NCBI GenBank assembly: GCA_037013685.1
Contig: CM072891.1
Coordinates: forward strand, 16,282,501-16,346,500
DNA length: 64,000 nt
Source: Acridotheres tristis
Taxonomy: Eukaryota; Chordata; Aves; Passeriformes; Sturnidae
Reading direction: 5' to 3'
Shown here: piece after piece, positions 25,564 through 37,279 of the stretch
How the letters are laid out: the number at the start of each line of letters is the position of its first letter
Position numbering within the stretch: the stretch's first letter is position 1
Notes under the pieces: generated by a model
Told to the model about the DNA's origin: nothing
What the model saw: the letters and a program-made list of their open reading frames with translations, nothing else
Databases searched by the model: none
Made by a program: the position numbers and the translations under genes

Positions 25564-27012
25564 GAGGAAAAAAAAATCAAAATTACAAAGGACAAAACTT
25601 TCAGATGAGGTTCCTTCCAACATGTCGCAATTCAACGTGATCCATGACAGCTAATCCCGTTAAATCAACTGGATGTTTGCCATTGCCTTCAGCAGGAGGC
25701 CTTGAGGGCACGCTTAATACATCAGCAATTTGTGTGGATGGGAGCTGCATCTGCTTGCCTGAGTGCATTACTGAGCCTGAGAGCTGCCCTTTAGATGGAC
25801 AAACACATGTGCCTCTCATGCCTGCCTCATATAAGCTTTTAAAGGACGTATCCAAGGGCTTTAATTGCAAGCAAGCATATTGATCCTGTTGGATTTCAGT
25901 GCTATTATGCCAGTCCCATACCTGAGCAGAATTTTTTTTAATGAATCTCCAAAGGCTTCAAGAGTACTGTTCCCTTTAAAGACAACCTGGAGGCCCATGG
26001 CAAGGGTAACATTTTGTCCAAACTGCGGCAGCCACTGCCCCCTGGAATGCGATTTTCCAGGATCTGACACTCAAAGCACAGCTGGATTCAATCAGATATT
26101 TCAGATAAGCCCTCCAAATAAAGCCCTCTCCCTCACAAGTTAAATACTGTTTACTGTCACTTTTAGATGAGACAGAAAATTGAAGACTGTAGGATGCTGG
26201 ACTCCCTGTGCCCTTTTTTACAGGTTTCAGCCCATGGGTCCTGGCTAAGTATCCAGCATATTTGCATTCTGGCTGGCAAACCTTACACAAATGAGTGAGG
26301 CAGCCTTCCCTTTCCCTGCTGAGCTGGAGTGCATTACTGCAACCCACAGGAAGCCAGCTACATTTCAGCTCAGAGATGACTGTGTTTTACTGGCAGAAAA
26401 TATGCTGAAAAGCCTGGCAATATCTCAACACAATTTGGAATGATTTGGAATGAAGAAGATGCAAACAATATATTATTTTAAGAAATTAATTGTAGAAGAA
26501 AATCAAGCGAAATAAAGCATTTCCGTAACAGTGAGCAATCTGCTGAAAACATATGACCTCTGTCAACGTTATTAAAATGGAACTTGTGAAGGAAAAGTCC
26601 ATTTATTCCTTTTCACATGGGTTCTCTGCCAGTTAAATTCAGGATGGAAATCCAAGATGTTCTTGCTATGACCAGGACAGCTTTGAACATAATTTCCCTA
26701 CCATGTCAATACATTATTTTGAATCTATTTGCTGCAGCTTCTCCAAAGCACTTTATCATTGACACAGAGCTGCTTGGACAGACCATGTCCTCATCCAAAA
26801 ATGACATGCTGTTGCCAAAAAATTTTAATTTCTCCGTCTTCTCAACCTCAGTAACTGGAAAAAGAATTTCTAAAGATAAGGCATGTCAACTGGTATAAAG
26901 AGTCTAAAAAGAATGTAAAATAGTAAAGTGACACAACTAGGGGACTGGATTTTTCACATCAATATTTATTGGTTTTTGGTTTTGGTTTTTTGGGTGGCTT
27001 TTTGTTTTTGTA

Positions 27013-27080
27013 TTTTTGGGGGTTGTTGTTGTTGTTGTTGTTTATTTGTTTGGTTTTGTTTGTTTCTTTGTTTGGGTTTT
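27013..27080 (+). repeat. GTT-type simple repeat in a T/G-rich block
   Basis: About six tandem GTT units (GGTTGTTGTTGTTGTTGTTG) are followed by T/G-rich sequence with TTTG-like units. The neighbouring 26960-27012 is also strongly T/G-biased on the plus strand. Confidence 0.9.
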
Positions 27081-28099
27081 TTTACTGGTAGATCTTTGGT
27101 CACGGACACATCAAACACTTAGATAAGAAGCTGTCAAGTATTATCTAGGCCCTACTGAAGATACAAATATATGTGATCTGAATGCCCTTAAATTTGGGGG
27201 AAGTTCTTCAGCATTCAACTCTGCACTACAGTTTTCTTTTATCTTTGTTTCAGTAGAAAAGGCCCATATGGATGCTACAGGGCACAGTGCCTTAGCACTG
27301 CTGTATTTCAGATGAGAAACATCACCACATCCTATCTGCATTACAGTTATTCAATGTCTCAAGACAATTTTTGCAAACATTTGGTGTGTTTGCTTTGCTG
27401 TACTAATCAAATTCCATTTCAAGTTCCTTCTATTTCTATTCTCACAGCAGTTTCAAATGGGAGTTGAGATATTTCTAAAATACTGTGCAGCAGATGTTGT
27501 AACTCAGGAGTGGGTGAAGTAGGGCCAGGAAAACAAAAGCAGGGAGCTATGAAGAGTAAATTGTTTTCCAGGTTTTGCTGTTTATTTGTTGTGCTGTGTT
27601 ATGCAAGTGGCTTATCCTCTGTGCCCCAGCACTGCTAGCTGTTGAAAGAATATGTTCCCAGTGGATTTCCCAGCATCTCATTATTTGTTGTTGGAGAAAA
27701 GCACTGTGAGACTGATGAAAAATGCCACAGAAGGGTCCAGTTTTATTAGTCTTTCAAGGTCTGATCAGAAGGCCACTGAAGGGGAAAAAATACATTTCTA
27801 ATTACTTCGGTGGACTTTGAGCTGGACTTTTTAGTCAGCCCTCACTCAGTGAACTGCATGCATTTGTCACTTCCTTTGCTCCGTTTCTGTGTCGTTGCCC
27901 ACTGGCAGCAGAGCATTCTTGGGGAAAGAAGTATGCCAATGAGCAAGAGCTGTTTTCTTTTACTACCTATTGAAATTATTTCTTAACTCAAAATTTATTT
28001 TAAATTACATTTTAAAATAGCACTGAAAAATTCTGAAGATGATCACAAGGTTGAAAGTTTTTAACACCGTAAAAAAATTCAACCATAAAGAAGTTTATG

Positions 28100-28430
28100 C
28101 TGCAGACAACCTAAGAGGCACCTGCTGTCACTCAGAGCTCGTTCCACAGCAAAGAGTTAAAGGTTCTGGAGGCTGGTGGGTTTCTTGTTGCGCCATCTGA
28201 AGACAAGAGAGGAAAGGGAAAAAAAAAAAACCAGTCACAGCCAGTTAGCCACAGTAGATGAGTTCTCAGGAGCACATCTGCAAATGAAGCAGACAGAACC
28301 CCCTCCATCAGGCTGTCTCTCCATGCCACGAGCCCTCTGTGCTGTCACAGAAGATTCCTCACATTGCTCACATTTGAATCCCAATTACACAGAAAGATTA
28401 CGGAGGAAGCAAAAAGCTGCTATCAGCCAG
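28100..28430 (+). other. RAG2: Candidate RAG2 5' UTR first exon / promoter
   Basis: The best plus-strand donor I could find in the several kilobases upstream of RAG2 is GCCAG/GTACGT at 28430/28431. RAG2 needs an upstream non-coding exon because its coding exon starts at a clear acceptor (32565). The implied intron of about 4.1 kb resembles the single-digit-kilobase 5' intron of mammalian RAG2, and it would enclose the CpG island. Upstream of the donor there is a CAGTTA Myb-like site and an AGGAAAG ETS/Ikaros-like stretch near 28210-28250, but no TATA box. The start is not determined, so the left bound is nominal. This is inference from splice signals only. Confidence 0.33.
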
Positions 28431-31372
28431 GTACGTCTGAATTACTGTTTTGCCCAAAGCAAACTTGGTTGATACACTTCTCAAATGTTTTGAGAAATAC
28501 TGTATAAAAAATTTCCCTCCTTAAGCTTCTTTATGGAGGACTTCAAACTTCTCTGAGCGCCTGGATATGACTTTGATTGTGGAGAATTTGGAAACAGCAC
28601 TTGCTTTTCAGGGGTATGGTTTTCTGTTTTGGAAATGAAAAAAAAGATCTGTCAGAAGAAAAAAACTACAATACTGCAAAATCAATTTAATTCTATAATG
28701 GATACCTGTGTTCATGCCAAAATAACTGCAGACTAATTAAGGGTCAGCAATGGGTGTTTACCACCTGAGACTCCATGTTATCCTGCATTCCATTCTCTCA
28801 ATGTCCCATCAGTACAGCTCAAATATCTTATTTTTGTATAAACGGAAAAAGGTTCTTTGTGTTTGCTACAGTTCATAAGATCAACTCATTTCTCATTCAT
28901 TATTTTTCAGCTTTCAAATTACTGTGAAATTATTGCAAATACTACTTTCAATGTTGAAAAATATGAGATGTCACACTAAACAGCAGCACTGATTAGTCAT
29001 TGTTCTCCTGATTAGAATGTTTTTGTTGCCTAATTAGGTAACAGGCAAAGCACATAGGTGAACAAACCATTTCTGCATAGGGTCAAAGAGGACAATAAGT
29101 ACTAAACACAGTTTGGGAGTGACTCAGTGCCTAAACACTGTCACCTAGTGACATTTCATAAATTAGGTTTACTAGGATCTAGGACAAAAAACAATGGGAG
29201 ACTTGCTTCCATAGGAGAAGCTAGAAGACAAGGAAGACTATCCAAAGGTATATGAAATGTCAAAAATTGTTATTTAGGTCACTCAGTGTTACTCCTTGTC
29301 CCTAAAAGACGTTCATCCTGTTTCTGAAATGATACACCAAACAAAACTGTAACTATGTCCATCTATTTCCATAGTAAGCACATTTCAAATTACATTAGTT
29401 AGTGCTTTAAAGAAAACACCTTCTCTCTTAATTTGATCCTTCTCTAAATGTATCTCCCAATGCATCTATCTAAACTGGAATTCCTTATAATCTCTTCTTG
29501 CCATATAAACAACTCTTACCTGAAAAACCTGCTCAGAATACTGTTTGATTTTGAAACAAACACGGGGAGAATATTAGTTTTCTGCTTTCTGTTAGCTTAG
29601 CTTCTAGCTCAGGTCTCTACTGCTTCCCAAATAGGGACCTTATAAAAGTAATCCTGAGATTCTCATTTATTTGTATAATCATTAGCTTAACCTTTTATAA
29701 AAACACCAAATATGATGAAGCATGACTCAAGTTGTCATAACTGGTAAATGTTTATGTAACTCCTCCCTTCTCTTCTCATTTGTTTTTACTCCTTGTAGCA
29801 TCTCTTCCCCGGTATCTTGCATTGCACCACAACAAAGGCATTTGTCTGTTTCCCTCTGCACCAGCTGTAATGCCAACCCAACTCCTGTTTTGAGCATAAA
29901 GCCACAAAAAGCACTTTAAACTCTTTGCTTATAAGGTTAGATCTTCTGGGTTCCCCAAAGCTGTTCAGGGTTAGAAGAGCCATGGCCCAAAGGAATCAGC
30001 GGTATTGGAAGGTTAGGGTTGGAGGTCAGCATAGCCAAAGAGCAACCTCACTGTATTGACACACTGTAATTAGCATGAAAATACATGGAAAGCCAAAGCA
30101 CTTCCAGCCAGTGCCTAAGGAGCTCCTTCTGTCCAAAAATCTCAGAGAAATACTCCCTCCATTACATACTGAACTGTTTGCTTATATATATTTCAAGAAA
30201 TATTATGAGATGACAAGGAAGCGTGTTTAAGTGTTCTTAACCAGTATCTATGAATCAAATAATTTTCACTGATCTTTTCTCCACTCTGTATCTGCAGATT
30301 TTCAGACAGTAACTCGTCAGAACTGAGTACTCCTCAATATTTGGGAAATAGTTTGTGACACTGTGGACACTAATAAATGCCCTATTTGGAGATTCTTTCA
30401 GTATAAAGTAAAGTAAAAATATAAGATGCATATCAATATGTCACTTAAATTGTTTGCCACTTTTAATACTGTTGTTAGACTTCAAATATAAACCAGTCAA
30501 ATGTAGAACCAGAGTGGTACAAGATAAAAAACTCTAATTTTCTCATAATAGAGCCAAAATTTTTTTACAGCATCTTCATTTTACTTTTCTAAAGATCCTG
30601 TAAAACCAAAGAAGCTAAGTAAGCAGACAATATGAAAGACAAATGACATCTAATCAAGTAAACCTAACTTAGTGCAAGCTCCTCTGATGATGCCATTTTT
30701 GAATACTTGTAAGAAACAAGCAGCAGATTCCTGTTTAGCATATCACCTGAAGGTAAATAACTTCATAAGTCTTTCTTCATGCATAATAAGGACAAAACCT
30801 GCTGTGTATACCGACATGCTCAGAAAAGGGTTCACTAATTTAATTAACTTATAACTGAACTTCACCCACAGTGCAGTACTTCTAAAAGGAAATCTAAAAG
30901 TAGAAAAAAACTACCACCTTCAGGGCATAGGCATTAGGCTACACAGTGAACAGAACTCAACTCAACTTTGGATGATTCCACAACATTAGACAGCCAGTCC
31001 ATGGATTTTTTTTTTCAAACACTCCGTAATGGCTATGCCTACCCTGTCTGTGTGCTCTGGCCTGAAAACATCTCACCTTTGAAAAACATTCCATGGCAAA
31101 TCCCTATTTTAGCACAGCAGTTCCCATAGCCGTTTGCAGGCAGGCAGAGCAGCAATACTGTACAACATGGCAATTGATGCAGTCAGTGCCATCAGTTCCC
31201 ATGTCCTTACAGCGACTTTTCCTCTACACGATGTTGTTCAGATCCCCCCGGGTTCTGATGTCACAAAACTGGAAGACACCAACCCTTCCTTAAAAAAGTA
31301 ACCCTGTGTGTCTTGTTTTTGTTGTCACAAGAAAATGAAATGCAGCAACAAGGAAAATACGAATCCTAAAGA

Positions 31373-31375
<3 letters not shown>

Positions 31376-31415
<40 letters not shown>
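31376..31415 (+). repeat. Poly(A) tract of 40 A
   Basis: Forty consecutive A residues are followed by CCCCC and a 20-bp palindrome. It is the longest homopolymer in the window and sits 300 bp before the CpG island. Confidence 0.98.
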
Positions 31416-31417
<2 letters not shown>

Positions 31418-31418
31418 C

Positions 31419-31438
31419 CCTACATTTTAAAATGTAGG
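31419..31438. repeat. Perfect 20-bp palindrome next to the poly(A) tract
   Basis: CCTACATTTTAAAATGTAGG is its own reverse complement. It lies within larger imperfect arms, AAAAAACCCCC before it and GGGGCTTTTTT after it, so the whole block from the end of the A tract to about 31457 could fold as a hairpin or cruciform. Confidence 0.85.
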
Positions 31439-31714
31439 ATTTAGTGGGGCTTTTTTCTAATATTTAGTTCACACTTTGGATTCGGCAAAGCCTGGGACAG
31501 AGAACTTGGACATTTACTAAAGGGCACAAGTCTGCTGTCACCAAAGGACACTGCCAATGAATCAGCCCCTTATTTCCCTCCCTGGTGTCTGTGCTCTCCA
31601 AAGCTCTTCCACAGTCAATATCCATGCTCATTACATAAACTCCTTTCGGTCTTCAAACAACCAGGTTTATAACAGGAAAAGATACCCCTGAAACCTACTC
31701 CTGAAAGCATGAGC

Positions 31715-32420
31715 AGAGCGCGGCGATGAAAGACAAAGGATTGGAGCACCCTGGGGCTCGCAATCCCGGTATCGCGACAGGGCCGCTCTCAGCACAAGCG
31801 TGAGGGAGGCTCAGCCGGGCCCCGGCACGCCTGCCAAGGCAGCGGGCACCTCCTGCTCCTACATCCAGGCAACAAATCCTGACGTTTTCCTTGTAAGCAA
31901 AAGGCGCAATGGGAAGTGTCCGCGCACGGCCGTCCCGCAGCGCTCTGACTGCGGGCCCTGGGGCGGCTTCCCGGCCGGCAGCGGCATGGCCTGGAGTCCG
32001 CTGCCGTCCCAGCCCCGCCGGACGAGGCTCCCGTACTCGGGGCCCTGCAGCCCGGCATCCCTGGGGTGACAAAAGGAGCAGGAAATGCCGGCTTGTGGCA
32101 CCTCCGGCGCTGCTCCCTCCGCGCCGAGCCCGCCGCCAGCGCACGGGCACTCACCGCCGCCGGCTCTCGGAGCCCGCCGCTGCCGATTCCCCACGGCCGG
32201 GACGGGACAAGCCGAGCCGGGGCCGGAGCACCCAGCCCCGGGCACCCAGGCAGGACTACCGGGCCCAGCAGCCCGCGGGCCCGCGTTCCCGTGGGAGCGG
32301 CCCCGGGAAGCCGCTCCAGCGCCCGCCTGCGGCCGCGCCGTGTGCGGGCTCCGTGTGCGCTCGAAACCGCCAGGATACTCGGAAATGGTGCGCGGCTCAT
32401 GCTAGATTGGCGTCTTGAGA
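31715..32420. promoter_or_regulatory. CpG island between IFTAP and RAG2 (probable IFTAP promoter)
   Basis: An abrupt block of GC-rich, CpG-dense sequence stands in otherwise AT-rich DNA. It contains several GC-box-like stretches and no TATA element that I can place. It ends about 150 bp before the acceptor of the RAG2 coding exon and contains the minus-strand donor at 32155. By analogy with the mammalian RAG locus it is the housekeeping promoter of IFTAP/NWC, nested in the RAG2 first intron. It could also drive RAG2-sense transcripts, but I see no convincing plus-strand donor in it. Confidence 0.72.
32155..32420 (-). other. IFTAP: IFTAP/NWC probable first (5' UTR) exon and start region in CpG island
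   Basis: Inside the CpG island the minus strand has a near-perfect donor, GGCG/GTGAGTGCC, with the last exon base at 32155. The next recognisable minus-strand exon is the IFTAP coding exon at 20602, which gives an 11.6 kb first intron. The upstream limit of the exon is not visible; I give the edge of the CpG-dense block as an outer bound. In mammals the ubiquitous NWC/IFTAP promoter lies within the 5' intron of RAG2, which is the geometry seen here. Open frames crossing this GC-rich block on both strands are products of low stop density, not genes. Confidence 0.5.
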
Positions 32421-32565
32421 CGCAGAAAAGCGTGTCTTTGTGGGTTTCAGAGAGTGAACTGCTGCATAACTTCCATTGGATTTATTCAACTTGTGTTAAA
32501 TAATTGTGATGGTATCTAATGCATGCTTGATCTGTTTGTTTTGGGTTCTTTTTTTATCTTCTCAG

Positions 32566-34180
32566 CAGCGGTATGGCACAGTCAACAGACAAAATGTCGC
32601 TGCAGATGGTATCCACCGCCAATAACTCATCCTTGCTTCAGCCGGGCTTCTCTCTCCTGAATTTTGATGAGCACGTTTTCTTTTTTGGTCAGAAAGGATG
32701 GCCAAAGAGATCCTGCCCCACTGGTGTTTTCCTCCTCGATATAAAGCAGAATGAGCTCAAAATGAAACCTGCCTTCTTCTCTAAAGACTCGTGTTACCTT
32801 CCCCCTCTCCGTTACCCTGCTCTTTGCAGGCTCAGAAGCGATGCAAGGGCTGATGAGTACCAGTATATCATCCATGGTGGTAAAACACCTAACAATGACC
32901 TTTCTGATAAAATTTACTTTATGAGTCTGGTAAACAAAGCTAGCAAGAAAATGACATTCCAGTGCATTGAGAAAGACCTGGGTGGAGATGTCCCTGAGGC
33001 TAGATATGGGCATACAATTAATGTAGTTCATAGCCGGGGAAAAAGCGTGACTGTTCTGTTTGGAGGGAGGTCATATACTCCTCTTGCTCAGAGAACCACT
33101 GAAAAATGGAACAGTGTAGTCGACTGTTTGCCATCTGTGTTTCTCATTGATTTTGAGTTTGGATGCTGTACATCATACCTGCTTCCAGAGCTTCAAGATG
33201 GACTTTCTTTCCACGTTTCAATTGCCAGAGGTGATACAATCTACATCTTGGGAGGCCACTCACTTCAAAATAACACCAGGTCTCCCAACTTGTACAAGAT
33301 AAAAATTGATCTGCCCCTGGGCAGCCCGGCTGTGACCTGCACCATCCTGCCAGGGGGGATATCAGTGTCAAGTGCTATAGTGACCCAGATCAGTGACACT
33401 GAATTTGTCCTTGTCGGTGGCTACCACTCAGACAGCCAGAAACGGCTGGCATGTAACACCATAGTTCTGGAAGATAATAAGATAGAGATTGTTGAAAGTG
33501 TGAGCCCGGAGTGGACACCAGATATTAAACACTGCAGAACGTGGTTTGGTTGCGATATGGGTAAGGGGTCTGTTCTGCTGGGCATTCCAGGGGCCAACAA
33601 ACAAATAATCCCAGATGCAAACTACTTCTACATTTTGAGATGCAAAGGGCCAGAAGAGGACAAGGAAGAAGAACTGATAACACAGATTTGCAGTCAGACA
33701 TCAAGTGAAGATCCTGGAGACTCCACTCCATTTGAAGATTCGGAGGAGTTTTGCTTTAGTGCTGAAGCCAATAGCTTTGATGCTGACGATGCTGACACTT
33801 ACAATGAAGATGATGAAGAAGATGAATCAGAAACAGGCTACTGGATCACCTGCTGTGCCAGTTGCAATATTGACATTAACACCTGGGTCCCTTTCTATTC
33901 GACAGAACTCAACAAGCCTGCAATGATCCTGTGTTCCAGTGGGGCTGGCCACTGGGTCCACGCACAGTGTATGGATCTCTCAGAGACCATGCTTCTACGT
34001 CTCTCAGAAGCAAATGTCAAGTACTTCTGCAACAACCACGTTGACCTTAATAAAGGGCTACAAACTCCTCAGAAGGTGATGTGCCTGAAAAAGCCACCCA
34101 TGAAACCACTGCGCAAAAAGAAAGCCATGAAGTTATCAACATCGACAAAGAGATCCTTTCTTCGGAGGCTGTTTGAATAG
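32566..34180 (+). CDS. RAG2: RAG2, V(D)J recombination-activating protein 2 (complete coding exon; CDS 32594-34180)
   Basis: RAG2 is the essential cofactor of RAG1 in the nuclear V(D)J recombinase. The coding sequence is one exon, preceded by the acceptor TTTTTTTATCTTCTCAG ending at 32565. Starting at MSLQMV (32594) it encodes 528 residues, against 527 in mammals. Residues 1-350 are the six-bladed Kelch propeller, with GGRSY, GGHSL and GGY blade motifs. About 355-410 is the acidic hinge (EDSEEF, then a [14 protein letters not shown] tract). About 415-487 is the PHD finger with C420, C424, C447, H453, H456, C459, C479 and H482, plus W454, the H3K4me3-reading tryptophan (W453 in mouse). T491 in LQTPQK matches the T490 CDK phosphodegron that removes RAG2 outside G1. 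The basic tail ends [10 protein letters not shown]. An in-frame ATG at 32573 could add seven residues. No stops or frameshifts. Confidence 0.99.
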
Positions 34181-34945
34181 ATTTACACTGCTGGTTTGTA
34201 TTCACCTGGGAGGAAATGAAATCACAGGCAAAGGCAACAATGGTCGAAGCAAAGTGGGTTATTGGAGCTTGAAGAGATTTTCTTATTTCAGTTTTCTCAA
34301 TGTTTTTGTTAAATTTCAAAGCACATTAATTTTTTCTGTCTCTTATGTGTATTTTTGTAATACCCAGACAAGAGCCCCATCCTAGAGGGCACTGTGCAAA
34401 CACACAGCCAGGCACTGGTAAACTGTGTGCTGAATTTTATGCTATAACTTACTCCTGGTAAGTTAAATGGAACTGCTGGTAGGATAAGACATTATCCCAT
34501 CTGTGCCTTAAGAACATTATATTGCCCATTTTAATTTTTTATCTTAGTCAGTAGTTCTAGAAATAGTTGACCTAATTTATAGCTGCATTACTCCAGTTTT
34601 ATATTGATGTAATGAAATAAAATGAGACTAATTACTCTGGTTTTAACCAAAAGTAGTGGTTTAAGTCCCTTGTGTCAGAAATAACGAAATACTGAGATAC
34701 TGAGGGTCAGTTTTCTGCAGGGACTTCCATTATGGAAAGCTTACATATGGAGCATTTAGTTCTGGATAATTAATTTTTTATTTTGAGAGTTATGGAATGA
34801 TTATATGTCAGTTTTGGCTACAGTTGTGGAATATAATCTCACAGTAAAAATTAAATTGCATTTTTTAAACTACTGTGATCATCAACAGCTTTGTGTGTGT
34901 ACTTTTAAAATTTTAGAAAGGTAATAAAGTTTATAATAAAATTGA
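34181..34945 (+). other. RAG2: RAG2 3' UTR with candidate poly(A) signals
   Basis: AT-rich sequence follows the RAG2 stop. AATAAA hexamers occur at 34616-34621, 34923-34928 and 34935-34940. The first would give a short 3' UTR of about 450 nt, and the last pair an UTR of about 780 nt. Which is used cannot be read from sequence alone. Confidence 0.6.
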
Positions 34946-35189
34946 CTGTGTTTTTTCATGTATTCATGGGTAAATCCTAAAGTTTACAAACGGACAGCAT
35001 GTATGTTTAGGAGGTCCATATGAGGTCAGTCTAGCTTCACAGCCACCCCATGCTGTGAGCTCCCACTGACTTCAGAAGAAATTCCTTCTGATGAACAGGA
35101 CTTTTATCATTTACTCCAGGTGCTGCACTACCCATTCCTTTCTCTGCTTTCCCAGGGTGACTGTGTAGAGTGTGAAAGCTTAGAAGTGC

Positions 35190-35390
35190 AAACTGTAGCT
35201 CAGTGTGATTCATTGAGCCAGCAGAGCATTGTGAGGGTAGAAACAAATGCGGTTGGCTGCTCAAAACACGAGGAGAAGATTGGATTCAGATTGAAAAGGA
35301 CATTGTCAAGGTTGGACAGCCCAAGAGTTTACTAAGATTTTTGTGGATTTTTTTATTGGCTATTTGTGAAGCCTCATCATTCTTGACTTT
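35190..35390 (+). repeat. Diverged copy of the 37.3-kb segment (old duplication or unknown repeat family)
   Basis: From TAGCTCAGTGTGATTCATTG onward this region aligns by eye to 37289 onward. Both contain a GATTCAT/GACTCAT block, a CCAGCAGAGCATTG / CCAGTAGACCATTG block, a GAATGGATTC-like block, and CAGA(T/C)TGAAAAGGA. Further along, TTATTGGCTATTTGTGAAGCC corresponds to the region near 37548. Identity is moderate and there are small indels. It could be a locally duplicated segment or two copies of an unrecognised dispersed repeat. Confidence 0.6.
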
Positions 35391-37279
35391 ATTTTTTATT
35401 TTTGTTACTGCTCCAAACATCTTTTCAGAAAATCAATACCAGCAGCTCAACATTTGTGAGCCAACAATAATAGCTCAGTATTCACAGTCCAACTCTCATG
35501 CTGGATCCCTGAATAAAAAAGAAAAACAGGAGCAGCTGTCAGCTATTTGATCACTATGTGCAGACCCTGAGCAGCCACTCCTTTGCAAAGCAGTGTGTGG
35601 AGCACAGTATTCCTGTCAACACAGACCTGTCTGCACAGTACTCCCCTTAAAACCCTTAAAACCATCCCAAGTCAACAGCAAAGAAAAGTAAAGGGCAGCC
35701 ATAAAAAGTTTCCATTTGCAAACTTTTCATGTGCCAAAGGAGCTTAAAGATTGAATTGGGTTTCTAAGGGGAAGTATATCACCCTGATTCCCCTCTCTAC
35801 AGCCTGATATGGGTATAAATTCATGGATTTCAATGCCAGCTTCCCGTTTCCTTTGTAATTCTACTTTGTGTAAGCTCAGAGTATATAGTGCTATATGTTT
35901 TTCCAAGGAGTAAGTTACTATCATGTTCATGAAAAGTCCCTTCAAACTGATGAAATTCAATAGTCAATGACCCATTTTGTAGGTTAGTCATAGGTCTTAG
36001 AGAGCTGAATTGTCATTAAAATAGATCTTCATCATGCACTTATTTACATCAATCAAAAAGATCCACACCTACATAAAAAGCCACATCATCTCAACACCAA
36101 CAAAAAGGGACAATATACTCACACAACAAAACTCCACCCCTTGCCACTTTGCCATTTTACAGCAATAAAGGACTCCCCACAATTACTGGGTTCCCCATAA
36201 TTATGGAATTCCCTGGTGACACCCAGTCTGAGTTTTTGCATGTTATCTCTCTCAGTTACTGCCAGTATCTCAAGTTCCTTGGACATAGCACACTGTGTGA
36301 CAAATTTGTCTGCTGGTACAGACAAATCAAAGGATGGAACTATTTTGCAATGGGAAAGCTCAATCCTGGCCTAGCAGAAGTGCCACGTAGCCTGAGATAA
36401 AGCCTTGTGGCTCAGGCACTGGTGGTGTGGTTGCTGCATGTTGGGAGCAACTCTGAATTTCCAGAGCTGACTCCTGCAGCTGCAGTGACTCCCTGAATCC
36501 CTGGGAGCTGACAGCAGATGCTCAGCCTGTGGCAAGCACAAGCACACATTGTGACCCCTTCCACCTCCTACCTGAGCTGTTGTTCTTTACTTAACACTGT
36601 GGCTATGAAAAAAGCAATTCACAGTCAGACTTTATGTTATACCTCACTGGGCCCATAACATAAGTGTATTGTATATTTGAGCTGTGGGTTTTTTTAAATA
36701 TATGGTTTATTTGAGTAGGAGGGGAAAATTGCTTGGTTAAACCATGTCCCAGATTCACAGTGAAAGGCAGTACAAGCAGCATTAAATCACATCTCAGAGA
36801 CTGTAGCTACTGCAGAAAAAATAAGTTGTAAGTAAAATAGAAAATATTTGAAAGGACTTGAACTTCAAGAGATACACAAACTTCAGCCTGTAAAGAGAAC
36901 ACTTGACATAGCATTCAAGACTGCAGAAAGTACCTAATTTCCAGAGCCATGTACTTCAAAGGCATTCATTGTCTTCAAAACCAGCTAATCAATACAAGAT
37001 GTTTCTTGCTCAGGCAGGTTAGAATTAACAGGTAAAATGAAGTAGATGTAAGTGCAGAAGTAAATCTCTATTGTATCTGCATTCAGTTGACCTGGGTGTT
37101 TTGTAAACAGTAAGCAGCATCGGGGTTCCCAGATACATTTTAGTAACACTCTACTGCTATTTTCAGCTTCTAGGAGAAGAATATATGGATTTTACTGCTA
37201 TTGAAAGGTGCTGGGACCTTGAAGTACCTGATTAATTTACAGGAAAAGCACAGCACAAACTTTACTGGTAGCACTAAAG

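Larger units (their letters stand above)
20603..32154 (-). other. IFTAP intron 1 / RAG2 upstream region
   Basis: Contains a GT-rich run near 21070-21095, the solo LTR, the E-box cluster, a GTT simple repeat at 27015-27045 within a G/T-rich block, the candidate RAG2 first exon and the poly(A)/palindrome block. No other coding exon recognised on either strand. Confidence 0.5.

Noticed and set aside
25976..26347. 123-codon minus-strand open frame and overlapping frames at 25.3-26.35 kb
   Set aside because: Open frames occur on both strands with no domain or splice logic; better explained as a GC-balanced, possibly conserved non-coding patch.
31695..32503. Arg/Pro/Ala-rich open frames on both strands around 32 kb
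   Set aside because: Open in nearly every frame because of CpG-island composition; no similarity between frames and known proteins.
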